Assembly: GCF_008711525.1 (NCBI RefSeq)
Contig: NZ_VXKS01000006.1
Location: 62,001 to 126,000 of the forward strand
Reading direction: 5' to 3'
Origin: Cysteiniphilum sp. JM-1
Lineage (GTDB): Bacteria > Pseudomonadota > Gammaproteobacteria > Francisellales > Francisellaceae
DNA length: 64,000 nucleotides
This document shows positions 20,481 through 28,909 of this stretch, in pieces (position 1 is the first letter of the stretch; each line of letters opens with the position of its first letter). A program made the translations under genes and the position numbers. Under the pieces are notes generated by a model that ran no database searches, had not been told where the DNA came from, and was given only the letters and a program-made list of their open reading frames with translations.

Positions 20481-21210
20481 TCACGATCAGTTAGCAGACA
20501 TTGTTTCTCTTATCGATCTGACATCACTGAATAAGTCAGATACTCAGGAGAGTATGGATCAATTGTTACAAAAGAGCGTTAATCATCTAGGTACAGTCGC
20601 TGCAGTTTGCGTTTATCCTGAATTTATTTCATATATTAAATCTAAAGTGCACTCAGATATTGCGATTGCAACGGTGGTTAATTTCCCTGAAGGTAAGGCT
20701 TCTGTTGATTCTGTTGTCATGGAAGTTAAAAATGCGATTAAGCTCGGTGCTGATGAAATTGATCTAGTCATTCCCTATACGGAGTATCTTGAAAATGGTT
20801 CATCGCTAGATGCGATAAATATGGTAAAAGCGGCAAAAGAGCTATGCCATGATCGTAGGTTAAAGGTGATTATAGAGTCTGGTGAATTATCACCTGAGCT
20901 TATCCAGATCATCAGTCGCGATATGATTAATGCCCAAGCAGACTTTATTAAAACCTCAACAGGTAAGACAGCCATTGGTGCAACGCTAGAAGCGGCTAAG
21001 ATTATTCTGCAGGAAATTGCCTTATCAGATCGTACGGTTGGCTTTAAAGCATCAGGTGGTATTAGAAGTTATACTGAAACGCTTGAGTACATTCAATTAG
21101 TGCGTTCACTATGTGGTGATCATTATATTAATAAACAGCATTTTCGCTTTGGCGTTAGCGGTTTATTAGATAAATTATTAAACCTTGAGCCAAGCACAAG
21201 CAGTTATTAG
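20470..21210 (+). CDS. deoC: deoxyribose-phosphate aldolase
   Basis: DeoC splits 2-deoxyribose 5-phosphate into glyceraldehyde 3-phosphate and acetaldehyde. The class I aldolase lysine is in DFIKTSTGK, with the second conserved Lys in VGFKASGGIR. Other marks are IDLTSLN at the start and the EIDLVIPY strand. ATG 20470 is preferred over 20434; it overlaps the deoB stop by 11 bases. Together deoB, deoC and the nearby deoD form a route from purine deoxynucleosides to central metabolism. Confidence 0.95.
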   Translation: MSIDHDQLADIVSLIDLTSLNKSDTQESMDQLLQKSVNHLGTVAAVCVYPEFISYIKSKVHSDIAIATVVNFPEGKASVDSVVMEVKNAIKLGADEIDLVIPYTEYLENGSSLDAINMVKAAKELCHDRRLKVIIESGELSPELIQIISRDMINAQADFIKTSTGKTAIGATLEAAKIILQEIALSDRTVGFKASGGIRSYTETLEYIQLVRSLCGDHYINKQHFRFGVSGLLDKLLNLEPSTSSY

Positions 21211-21212
21211 AG

Positions 21213-21878
21213 ATGAAAGAAAATAGACAGAATAATCAAAAAAAACAAAGTAATGAAAGAGCACAGTTTATTGTCATTGAAGGCTTAGAAGGAGCTGGTA
21301 AAAGTACTGCTATTGAGTTTATTCGTGAAATATTAGCACAAAAAAAAATTGAGTCCGTTTTTACGCGTGAGCCAGGTGGTACTTTTCTAGCTGAAAAGAT
21401 ACGTAAGCTTCTGATTACGCCATATGAGGAAGAAGCACTGTGTCCTGACGCTGAATTACTCCTTATGTACGCAACACGTATGCAGCATGTTGAAAGGTTG
21501 ATAAAACCGACACTTAATAGTGGTAAATGGGTGGTGAGTGATCGCTTTAACTGGTCAAGTTTAGCTTACCAAGGAGGAGGTAGAGAGCTTGGGTTTGATA
21601 AAGTAAAACAGCTAAATGATTTATTGCTATCATTTTTTCGCCCAGATTTAACGATTTACTTGGATATTGAACCTGAACTTGGACTTCAGCGTGCTAAATC
21701 AAGAAATGCACTCGATCGTATTGAACAGGAAAAGATAGAGTTTTTCAATCGTGCGCGTGAGATATTTTTAAAGCTTGTTAAAGAAAATCCGCAAACAAGT
21801 GTTTTGATTAATGCTAATAATACCATTGAACAAGTTCAAGCACAGTTAACCGGAGTGTTTTCAAAATTCATTAAGTAG
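21213..21878 (+). CDS. tmk: thymidylate kinase
   Basis: Tmk phosphorylates dTMP to dTDP. The 221-residue protein has the P-loop GLEGAGKST (about residues 24-32), TREPGGT, VSDRFNWSSLAYQGGGRE and a LID-like region with ALDRIEQEKIEFFNR. The Arg in REPGG and the GAGKS P-loop fit the E. coli type. Its N-terminus is extended by about 20 Lys/Asn/Gln-rich residues. The ATG begins two bases after the deoC stop, so deoB-deoC-tmk is very probably one operon. Confidence 0.95.
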   Translation: MKENRQNNQKKQSNERAQFIVIEGLEGAGKSTAIEFIREILAQKKIESVFTREPGGTFLAEKIRKLLITPYEEEALCPDAELLLMYATRMQHVERLIKPTLNSGKWVVSDRFNWSSLAYQGGGRELGFDKVKQLNDLLLSFFRPDLTIYLDIEPELGLQRAKSRNALDRIEQEKIEFFNRAREIFLKLVKENPQTSVLINANNTIEQVQAQLTGVFSKFIK

Positions 21879-21895
21879 TTTCAAGCAATTAATGG

Positions 21896-23047
21896 CTATG
21901 CTTTACTGCTAGCAGCAGTCACTTGATGTAATGCACCTTCAGGAATATCCAAAGTGGTTGTTGGGAAAGCAATTTGCGCGCCATTTTGTTCAATAATTTC
22001 TCCGATTTTTAGCATAACGTCATCTTGTGCAGCTTGAAACTTGACCCAATTAGTGGTTTTGGTAAAGGTGTAAACCATAAAATTAATTGAATATGAACCA
22101 AAGACGCCTTCAGTATTTGAGCCCATATTAGTATTGCCATTGACAATACACACTAATGTTATGCACTTTTGGTCGATTGCGGGGTGCTTTTTTAGCATAT
22201 CACGAGCATCTTGTAAGATCTGATGTACCTTGGTGAAGTCCTGATAACGCACACCAATATATTGCAAAATCCGGCGATTTGTCATGCGTGACGCATTGAC
22301 AACAGCCGTGGTTAGAAAAGTTGCATTGGGTACGTAAATAGGGCGCTTATCAAAGCCACGAATAATCGTAAGGCGAAAGCTTATCTTCTCAACAGTTCCT
22401 TCTATCCCGCCGCCAACAGTGTAAATCCAATCACCTACGGCAAAAGGTCGATCAAGATAAAGAACGGTGCCACCAAAGAGATTCTTAATAAGTTCTTGTT
22501 GCGTAATTGCAAAAAAACCTGTGACCACAGTAGCCATGCCGGCTAAGGCGACAATCGGGATATCAAGCGCACCGAGAATGCTAAAAAACAGTAAAATGAT
22601 AATGATTGCTTGAGAAGCCTTATAAACCGTTTCAATCATGCTAAAGTCATTGTAGCCACCATCAGTACGTGTGTTTTTTTCAATAAACAATTTACGCATG
22701 CCGCGGGCAAAGCGCATTAAAATCCAGGCAACGCAAAGGACAACTAAAACCTTGACTGCCATGTTGGCAATATTTAGCATGGCTTGAACTTGTTTGCCTT
22801 GCCAGTCAATCAGTTGCGTTAAAATAATCCATAATCCTATGATCCATGTGATATAACGTACTGGGCGATTAACCGCTTGATAAAATATGCGTAAATATGG
22901 TGATTTTTTGGCAAGACTCTTATCAAAGACCGCAAGCACAATGCGAATAACTACATTGATTAGCAAAATAGCGACAATCACAATTGCAGCATGAACATAT
23001 TCAGCATAATTTTTACTAAGATCTAAATATTGTGTAATAGGATCCAT
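21896..23047 (-). CDS. MscS-family mechanosensitive ion channel
   Basis: The 383-residue protein has about four hydrophobic spans in the first 190 residues, then the MscS pore and beta domain: LAGMATVVTGFFAITQQELIKNLFGGTVLYLDRPFAVGDWI region, with GTVEKISFRLTIIRGFDKRPIYVPN after it. MscS channels open under membrane tension and release solutes after osmotic downshock. The protein is longer than E. coli MscS (286 residues) because of additional N-terminal spans, so it resembles YbdG/YnaI-type relatives more than MscS itself. It converges on tmk. Confidence 0.88.
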   Translation of the reverse strand: MDPITQYLDLSKNYAEYVHAAIVIVAILLINVVIRIVLAVFDKSLAKKSPYLRIFYQAVNRPVRYITWIIGLWIILTQLIDWQGKQVQAMLNIANMAVKVLVVLCVAWILMRFARGMRKLFIEKNTRTDGGYNDFSMIETVYKASQAIIIILLFFSILGALDIPIVALAGMATVVTGFFAITQQELIKNLFGGTVLYLDRPFAVGDWIYTVGGGIEGTVEKISFRLTIIRGFDKRPIYVPNATFLTTAVVNASRMTNRRILQYIGVRYQDFTKVHQILQDARDMLKKHPAIDQKCITLVCIVNGNTNMGSNTEGVFGSYSINFMVYTFTKTTNWVKFQAAQDDVMLKIGEIIEQNGAQIAFPTTTLDIPEGALHQVTAASSKA

Positions 23048-23124
23048 AAAATAACTGATAATATTTTGTAATAGGGATTATTCTAGGGGAATTCTTCAGA
23101 AGTTCAAGGCAGCGAGTGCAAATG

Positions 23125-24081
23125 TTAAAAAGTCTGCTGAAAGTGCTGCCAGCGGTTATTGAAGGTGTTGTTATCACCATAATTATCATTATTAAAAATA
23201 TCGAATATTTCATCCATAACAGTAAACTCATTGCACAATAAAGCGATGTCTCCTCCTGCATCAAAGAACCTCTGACAATTCTCTAGTGGATGTTTAGCAG
23301 TTTGAGTTGCCGCAGCCATGCCAAAGTCATCACTAAAAATAATACCATTGAAACCAGTCTTTTGGCGTAAGTAAGTTGTAAGCCAAAACTTCGATTGTGA
23401 GGCAATCTCAGTATCTATTTGCGGATAAGATAGATGAGCAACCATAATGCTATCGGCTTTATTTTCATTAATGAGCGTGAAAAATGGCAGTAAATCAGTT
23501 TGTTCAATTTCTTTCAGACTGCGATTATCAATAACGCTTTCAGTATGAGAGTCAGCAGCTAAGCTGCCATGCCCTGGGAAGTGCTTTAAAACGCTCGGTA
23601 AGTTGTATTGATGCATAGTGTCAATATACTGTCTGGCATAATGTATGACTGCATCTGCACTATCAGCAAAAGCGCGTGTGTTAATCACGCGACTGTCTTT
23701 TGAATATAAGTCAACCACGGGGGTGAAGCTAAAGTCAACACCATGATGTTTTAGCTCATTGGCAAGTGTGGCAACATGTTGTTTAAGTTGTGTTTTATCA
23801 TTTGTTTGTGCAATTTCATAGAGTGATGGCAGTGGTGTGAATTGATAGCTTTTAAAGCGCTGAACGCATCCACCTTCTTGGTCGACACAAATAATAAGAT
23901 CATGGCGGCATGATTTAATGGCTGCGGTTAATTGCTTTAGCTGCTTAGAATTTATGAAATTACGACTAAATAAAATCACGCCAATCACATGTTTATTTTG
24001 TAAGCGGTTGATGTCGTAAGTGCTTAATTCAGTCGACTCAACACCAATAATAAAACGAGCCGTGATTGAGTTACTATGCAT
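23125..24081 (-). CDS. nagZ: beta-N-acetylhexosaminidase NagZ
   Basis: NagZ removes N-acetylglucosamine from anhydromuropeptides during cell wall recycling. It is a glycoside hydrolase family 3 protein with VDQEGGCVQRF, KHFPGHGSLAADSH (the histidine of the Asp-His dyad) and IIFSDDFGM (the nucleophile Asp). ATG 24081 gives about 318 residues; an alternative ATG at 24117 is in frame. The start overlaps the stop of the RodZ-like gene, so the two are coupled. A cytoplasmic location is expected, as there is no signal peptide. Confidence 0.92.
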   Translation of the reverse strand: MHSNSITARFIIGVESTELSTYDINRLQNKHVIGVILFSRNFINSKQLKQLTAAIKSCRHDLIICVDQEGGCVQRFKSYQFTPLPSLYEIAQTNDKTQLKQHVATLANELKHHGVDFSFTPVVDLYSKDSRVINTRAFADSADAVIHYARQYIDTMHQYNLPSVLKHFPGHGSLAADSHTESVIDNRSLKEIEQTDLLPFFTLINENKADSIMVAHLSYPQIDTEIASQSKFWLTTYLRQKTGFNGIIFSDDFGMAAATQTAKHPLENCQRFFDAGGDIALLCNEFTVMDEIFDIFNNDNYGDNNTFNNRWQHFQQTF

Positions 24082-24706
24082 TTTGTTGCTCAGCAGATTG
24101 CTGTTGTGTAACGTCATTTTGTTGCAATGTTGTCGGTGCTACAGTATTTACTGCTGCTGACGCGCCTGTAGTATTAGATGTCGTTACACTATTAGTAGTT
24201 GTGTTAGATGTTGCTGCGTTTGGTGTTGCAGTAGCATTACTTGTTTGGTCATTAGCTGAAGGTGAAGTTGTTGGGTTCTCTTGTTCAGTTGATTGAGAAA
24301 CAACTGGCGCACTTAAAGTAACGACACTTTGCTTTAGCGCATTGGCTTTTTGCTGCTGATAAAGTGTGTAAACCGTATGACCCAAGAGAGCAATCAAAAC
24401 CAAAATAACTAAGCGATTAAGATAATCAAAGGGTTTCATTTTGCCTTTGCGTGAGCGTTTATAATCCAAATAATCAATTCTATTTAACATGCTCACAATT
24501 TTTCGCTCAGGCATACCAAGACACTCGCCATATTTACGATAATAGTTTTTAAGCGATTGCGTGGGTAACTCTAGTGAGAATAGATCATCTGTATCTTCTA
24601 GCATTTGAATGGTTTGTGCGGTGAAACTCATTCTGCTCGCGACACCATCGACGGTTAATTGTTGTTGTTCACGTAAATGCTTAAGTTGCTGCTGGAAACT
24701 ATTCAT
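24074..24706 (-). CDS. RodZ-like helix-turn-helix membrane protein
   Basis: The 210-residue protein has an N-terminal helix-turn-helix of the RodZ kind (LKHLREQQQLTVDGVASRMSFTAQTIQMLED), a basic juxtamembrane stretch (DYKRSRKGKMK), one membrane span (about residues 91-110, LVILVLIALLGHTVYTLYQQ) and a Ser/Thr/Asn-rich tail of about 90 residues. RodZ links MreB to the membrane and supports rod shape. The usual C-terminal beta domain (DUF4115) is absent, so this is a short form. It is coupled to nagZ. Confidence 0.75.
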   Translation of the reverse strand: MNSFQQQLKHLREQQQLTVDGVASRMSFTAQTIQMLEDTDDLFSLELPTQSLKNYYRKYGECLGMPERKIVSMLNRIDYLDYKRSRKGKMKPFDYLNRLVILVLIALLGHTVYTLYQQQKANALKQSVVTLSAPVVSQSTEQENPTTSPSANDQTSNATATPNAATSNTTTNSVTTSNTTGASAAVNTVAPTTLQQNDVTQQQSAEQQNA

Positions 24707-24859
24707 TGGTAATTAATGCTAGATTTATTGCGACTGCGCTAAAGTATATACGCACAGCAATGCATTTGACAGTATTTATTGCACCGCTTTGTATCTGAGG
24801 TAGCGTTACTTGAGTGACTTTTCATTTGATTTATGACTTAACGTGTATGCTCTTATCAT

Positions 24860-24888
24860 TTGTTCATTTGTAATAAAAACAGTACACT
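24860..24888 (+). promoter_or_regulatory. predicted sigma-70 promoter of deoD
   Basis: TTGTTC (24860-24865) and TACACT (24883-24888) have a 17-base spacer and lie 62 bases before the deoD start. It is a pattern match only. Confidence 0.45.
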
Positions 24889-24950
24889 GGAGACTTGAAA
24901 AATTTGATCAATTAAAAACAAGAATAAAAAAGGATAAAAAAGGGTAAAAA

Positions 24951-25661
24951 ATGATTCCAACACCTCATATTGAAGCAAAAAACAAAGATGACTTTGCTAA
25001 AACGGTCATTATGCCAGGAGACCCATTACGCGCTAAGCTGATTGCTGAAACGTATCTTAAGGATATTAAACAAGTCAATAGTGTGCGTAATATGTTGGGC
25101 TTTACTGGAACTTATAAGGGCAAAAAATTAACGATTATGGCGCATGGCATGGGCATTCCAAGTGCGGGAATTTATACGGCAGAATTATTTAATAATTATG
25201 ATGTTGATCAGATTATTCGCATTGGTTCGTGTGGCTCTTATGTGCCTGAGATTAAGGTATATGATGTGCTATTAGTTACCGAAAGCTATTGTGAGTCGGA
25301 TTATATCGAAATCGTGACCGATGAAAAAACAAGAGTGGCAAAGCCAGATGCTAATTTAACAGCACATATTGCAAAAACAGCAGAGAGTTTAAGCTTGTCT
25401 GTGACACAGGCAAAAGTGCACTGTACCGATGTGTTTTATCGCAAAAATTTTGATGATTATATCAAGATTCATAGTCAACATGGTTGTAAAGCCGTGGAAA
25501 TGGAAACTGTCGCGATTTTTGCTAATGCCAAAGCCTATGGTAAAAAAGCAGCTTGTCTTTTGACCGTATCAGATTCATTGGTTACAAAAGAGGTTACGAC
25601 GAGTGAAGAGCGTCAAAATTCATTTACTAAAATGATTGAAATTGCTTTGGCAAGTGCCTAA
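24951..25661 (+). CDS. deoD: purine-nucleoside phosphorylase DeoD
   Basis: DeoD splits purine (deoxy)nucleosides with phosphate into base and (deoxy)ribose 1-phosphate, the substrate of DeoB encoded 4 kb away. The 236-residue hexameric-type protein matches E. coli DeoD closely: TPHIEAKNKDDFAKTVIMPGDPLRAK, MLGFTGTYKGK, GHGMGIPSAGIY variants, IGSCGSY, AVEMETVAIF and the catalytic Asp in TVSDSLV. Free adenine produced here could be used by Apt at 1.5 kb. It is followed by a small membrane protein. Confidence 0.96.
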   Translation: MIPTPHIEAKNKDDFAKTVIMPGDPLRAKLIAETYLKDIKQVNSVRNMLGFTGTYKGKKLTIMAHGMGIPSAGIYTAELFNNYDVDQIIRIGSCGSYVPEIKVYDVLLVTESYCESDYIEIVTDEKTRVAKPDANLTAHIAKTAESLSLSVTQAKVHCTDVFYRKNFDDYIKIHSQHGCKAVEMETVAIFANAKAYGKKAACLLTVSDSLVTKEVTTSEERQNSFTKMIEIALASA

Positions 25662-25760
25662 TTTCAGTTATTTACACATAATTTTCTTTCTCGCATTTTT
25701 TAAAAAACCAACTATTCTTACTTGTGCAGGTTCGCATATATGAAAACAAGGAGAATAGTG

Positions 25761-26000
25761 ATGAAATGTTGTAAGCAATCAGGTTCGATTATTGGCTGTT
25801 TAATCATAGGGATAATATTGGTTGTCTTAAGTATCGTGTTGATAATTGGGGCTTTCAGTTGGTTTCCACCGGCGCATAGTCTTTACGATTTAAGTGAGTC
25901 TGTCATAACAGGGATGTTGGGTTGTGCCAGTTTAATTATCGGTGCGATCTTTATTATTGTCGGGATTGTGCTTAATAAAGTTGAGAAAAATAACCAGTAA
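25761..26000 (+). CDS. small two-span membrane protein
   Basis: I do not recognise this protein. From ATG 25761, chosen for the AAGGAGA a few bases upstream, it has 79 residues with two hydrophobic spans (about 11-35 and 51-72) joined by a short loop with FSWFPPAHSLYDL. Four basic or Cys residues precede the first span (MKCCKQ). It is not obviously a toxin or holin. It stands alone between deoD and a repeat element. Confidence 0.6.
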   Translation: MKCCKQSGSIIGCLIIGIILVVLSIVLIIGAFSWFPPAHSLYDLSESVITGMLGCASLIIGAIFIIVGIVLNKVEKNNQ

Positions 26001-26037
26001 TTTTTATTCATTGTTTATTATTCAAGCTAAGGCTGGG

Positions 26038-26173
26038 TGTTCACTTACAAGTACTCACCGTACCCTGAGCGTAAGTCGAAGGGTAAGCTTGGGAAATCAC
26101 ATTTCATAAAGGCTTCGACTCACGCTCAGCCAACGTTTGGACAATCAAAGTGGGATGGAATATGGTTAGAGCC
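26038..26173. repeat. dispersed repeat family A, copy 1
   Basis: A complex repeat containing GTACCCTGAGCGTAAGTCGAAG and, about 60 bases on, its near complement GGCTTCGACTCACGCTCAGCC, followed by GTTTGGACAATCAAAGTGGG and GGAATATGGTTAGAGCC. The same order occurs at 31640-31795 and, inverted, at 52852-52984. It ends just before tRNA-Thr. Confidence 0.85.
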
Positions 26174-26185
26174 ATTATTTATTAT

Positions 26186-26261
26186 GCCGACATAGCTCAG
26201 TTGGTAGAGCAATTGATTCGTAACCAATAGGTCAGCAGTTCGATTCTGCTTGTCGGCACCA
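26186..26261 (+). tRNA. thrW: tRNA-Thr (CGU)
   Basis: The 76-base sequence folds as a tRNA: acceptor GCCGACA pairs with TGTCGGC, D-arm AGCTCAGTTGGTAGAGC, anticodon loop TTCGTAA with anticodon CGT, T-arm AGCAGTTCGATTCTGCT, and an encoded CCA end. It closely resembles the E. coli Thr-CGU tRNA. The anticodon stem has one A-C mismatch next to the loop. Confidence 0.95.
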
Positions 26262-26286
26262 TTTTTATTTTTTCTGCAAAAACTTC

Positions 26287-26330
26287 TTGAGCATTTTACT
26301 GTTAATGATTATGTTATAACGTATTAATAC
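26287..26330 (+). promoter_or_regulatory. predicted his operon promoter and operator
   Basis: TTGAGC (26287-26292) and TATGTT (26310-26315) are 17 bases apart. Immediately downstream is the perfect palindrome GTATTAATAC (26321-26330), where a repressor would block initiation. The first gene is a TrpR/YerC-like protein, a natural candidate to bind it. No histidine-rich leader peptide or attenuator is visible. This is inference. Confidence 0.4.
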
Positions 26331-26355
26331 ATTGTGAGGTGTAAATGGTATTTTT

Positions 26356-26658
26356 ATGGTGAATATTAAACAAGCACAGCAATCTGATATTGATGCGCTT
26401 TTTCATGCGTTATCATTGCTAGAAAGTAGCGAGGAGGTTGCGAAACTTTTCGAGGATTTATGCACGCCTGCGGAGATTTCAGCGATGGCAGATCGTTGGC
26501 GCGCGGTTCAGGAGATCAAAAATGATAAATCTTATCGACAGATTTATGCTGAAACCGGTGTAAGTGTGACCACAGTGGCAAGAATTGCGCGTTGTATCAC
26601 GCATGGCGCTGGTGGGTATAATTTGATGTATGACAAAGTAAAAAGGTCAGTTGAATGA
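26356..26658 (+). CDS. TrpR/YerC-family regulator of the his operon
   Basis: The 100-residue protein belongs to the TrpR-like YerC/YecD family: LFEDLCTPAEISAMADRW, then the helix-turn-helix KSYRQIYAETGVSVTTVARIARCI and the GGYNLMYDKV tail. YerC-type proteins have been proposed as histidine biosynthesis regulators (HisR) in Firmicutes. Here its stop overlaps the hisG start by four bases, so it is the first gene of the his operon and probably controls it. Using this regulator instead of an attenuator is unusual for a gammaproteobacterium. Confidence 0.85.
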   Translation: MVNIKQAQQSDIDALFHALSLLESSEEVAKLFEDLCTPAEISAMADRWRAVQEIKNDKSYRQIYAETGVSVTTVARIARCITHGAGGYNLMYDKVKRSVE

Positions 26659-27560
26659 GAGATAGACAAAATAAGCGATTACGCATTGCAGTACAGAAAA
26701 AAGGGCGACTAAACACAGAGTCAATGGCGCTGTTTGATAAAATCGGCATTAAAGTGCAATTGTCAAAAAGTGGACTTTATTGTCATGCAATTGATGTGCC
26801 GGTTGATTTTTTATTTGTGCGTGATGACGATATCCCTACTTTAGTTAATGATGGCTTTTGCGATGTTGGTATTATTGGGCAGAATGTGTTGGATGAGTTT
26901 TGTTTGACATTAAATGAGAAAAAGCAAAGCAATAATATTACCATAGATAAAGCGCTTGGCTTTGGGGCTTGTCGCTTATCAATTGCTATTGCCAATAGCA
27001 AAGCATATAACGATATCAATAGCTTAAAAGCAATGAAAGTTGCGACCTCATATCCTGAGCTATTAATGGAATTTTCACGTCAAAATAATTTGGATTTATC
27101 GATTTTAAATATTTCAGGTTCAGTGGAGATCGCACCAAACCTTGGTATGGCTGATGCGATATGTGATTTGGTGTCAACGGGGCGCACATTGGAGGAGAAT
27201 AATCTCAAAGAAGTCGTTGAAATAATGCAGTCACAGGCATTATTGATTCGTAATAGCCATACACTTGCACCAGAGCTTGAAGTATTCTATCAGCGTTTGA
27301 TTGATCGAATGAATGGGGTGATGCAAGCCAAAGAAAGTAAATATGTGATGTTTCATGCGCCTAAGTCATCACTTAATGCCATCAATGATATTCTGCCAGG
27401 CCATGAAGGGCAGACGATTATCCCTATCGCAGGAGTTCATGATAAGGTTGCTGTGCATATTGTAACGACGGAAGGTGTATTTTGGAATACGTTGGAACGT
27501 TTAAAGCAGGCAGGTGCCAGTGCGATTTTAGTGTTGCCAATTGAAAAAATGTTAGCGTGA
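26655..27560 (+). CDS. hisG: ATP phosphoribosyltransferase, long form
   Basis: HisG condenses ATP with PRPP, the first and feedback-controlled step of histidine synthesis. The 301-residue protein is the long form with a C-terminal regulatory domain, so no HisZ partner is needed. Visible are RIAVQKKGRLNTESM at the start, DVGIIGQNVLDE, ATSYPELL and the phosphate-binding DLVSTGRTLEENNL. The C-terminal ACT-like part (about residues 225-301) contains HEGQTIIPI. It begins inside the stop of the regulator gene. Confidence 0.96.
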   Translation: MRDRQNKRLRIAVQKKGRLNTESMALFDKIGIKVQLSKSGLYCHAIDVPVDFLFVRDDDIPTLVNDGFCDVGIIGQNVLDEFCLTLNEKKQSNNITIDKALGFGACRLSIAIANSKAYNDINSLKAMKVATSYPELLMEFSRQNNLDLSILNISGSVEIAPNLGMADAICDLVSTGRTLEENNLKEVVEIMQSQALLIRNSHTLAPELEVFYQRLIDRMNGVMQAKESKYVMFHAPKSSLNAINDILPGHEGQTIIPIAGVHDKVAVHIVTTEGVFWNTLERLKQAGASAILVLPIEKMLA

Positions 27561-27577
27561 GAATGTGAGAATGAAAG

Positions 27578-28909
27578 ATGATTAGAACCTATCAAGTCAA
27601 TATCGATGATAAACCTGCTTGGCAATCTCTTCTTAAGCGTGCGCCACAAGTTAATAGTAATGACTTAAATCAACAAGTTGAAGCGATTATTAATGAAGTA
27701 AAATGTAACAAAGACCAAGCACTATTTGACTACACTGCGCGCTTTGATCGCTGTGTGCTTGATGATTTATCTGTAACAGAAGCTGAAATAAAAGAAGCGT
27801 ATAAGCTAGTTAGCAATAAAGATATTGATTTAATTAAAAGTATTATTGCTAGAGTGCAAAATTACCATGAAATCAATAAACCTAAAAATACCATAGTTGA
27901 TAGTAAGGATGGTGTTTGTTGTCATAAAGTTTTTAGCGCGATTGAGAGCGTTGGTTTATATGTGCCAGGGGGAAGTGCACCATTGATCTCAACCCTTATT
28001 ATGCTAGCAATTCCAGCAAAAGTAGCTGGATGCAAGAAGGTTAATGTTTGCACACCAGTCAATGTGGCAGGCAAAATTCATCCACTATTATTAGTCGCCG
28101 CTGATTTATGTGGTGTTGATGTAATTTATAAAATAGGTGGTGCTCAAGCGATTGCAGCGATGGCGTATGGCACGGAATCAGTCACTAAAGTCAATAAGAT
28201 CTATGGTCCAGGTAATAGTTGGGTGACCAAAGCTAAGATGCTTGTTGCTGATGATATTGATGGAGCTGCAATTGATATGCCAGCGGGTCCCTCTGAAGTC
28301 TTGGTCATTGCTGATGATGAGGCAAACGCTCAATTTGTTGCGGCAGATTTACTGGCACAAGCTGAGCATGGTGCTGATTCTCAAGCAATACTTATAACAA
28401 CCAGTAATGTATTAGCCAATGAGGTAATAGCCGTTATTAACCAACAATTATATACATTAACACGTCACGACATCATCAAAGAAGCATTAGTGCATAGTCG
28501 TATTTTGGTGGTTAAGACCTTAGAAGATGCTTTTGTACTTGCTAATAACTACGCGCCTGAGCATTTGATTTTGCAGGTGGGAGATCCTGAAAAGTATATT
28601 GATCAAATCCATAATACCGGTGCGGTATTTGTAGGGCAATGGGCGGCTGAAGCATTAGGTGATTATGTCACCGGATCAAATCATGTATTGCCAACGTATG
28701 GTTATGCTAAGTCATTTAGTGGTTTATCAACGATTGATTTTATGAAAGCAATGAGTGTGCAATATGTCGATGAGAAAGGATTATTAGCTATTGGTGACTT
28801 AGCAGCACAATTAGCTGATATTGAGGGCTTAACAGCACATAAACTAGCAGTTGATCTGCGTCTTAAAGCGCTTGAAAATAAAGCGGAGGCGACATGTTTG
28901 AGAAGTTGA
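27578..28909 (+). CDS. hisD: histidinol dehydrogenase
   Basis: HisD oxidises histidinol to histidine in the last two steps of the pathway, using NAD and zinc. The 443-residue protein shows YVPGGSAPLISTLIMLAIPA, KIYGPGNSWVTKAKMLV, DMPAGPSEVLVIADD, EHGADSQA with zinc ligands and APEHLILQV. ATG 27578 follows hisG by 17 bases. Its end overlaps hisC by 16 bases. Confidence 0.97.
   Translation: MIRTYQVNIDDKPAWQSLLKRAPQVNSNDLNQQVEAIINEVKCNKDQALFDYTARFDRCVLDDLSVTEAEIKEAYKLVSNKDIDLIKSIIARVQNYHEINKPKNTIVDSKDGVCCHKVFSAIESVGLYVPGGSAPLISTLIMLAIPAKVAGCKKVNVCTPVNVAGKIHPLLLVAADLCGVDVIYKIGGAQAIAAMAYGTESVTKVNKIYGPGNSWVTKAKMLVADDIDGAAIDMPAGPSEVLVIADDEANAQFVAADLLAQAEHGADSQAILITTSNVLANEVIAVINQQLYTLTRHDIIKEALVHSRILVVKTLEDAFVLANNYAPEHLILQVGDPEKYIDQIHNTGAVFVGQWAAEALGDYVTGSNHVLPTYGYAKSFSGLSTIDFMKAMSVQYVDEKGLLAIGDLAAQLADIEGLTAHKLAVDLRLKALENKAEATCLRS

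Noticed and set aside
24066-24296. Hydrophobic Val/Ala-rich frame opposite the RodZ-like gene
   Set aside because: It results from the Thr/Ser/Asn codons of the RodZ tail read backwards; no start signal.
26331-26355. Possible his leader peptide or attenuator
   Set aside because: I found no run of His codons and no competing hairpins between the promoter and the first gene.
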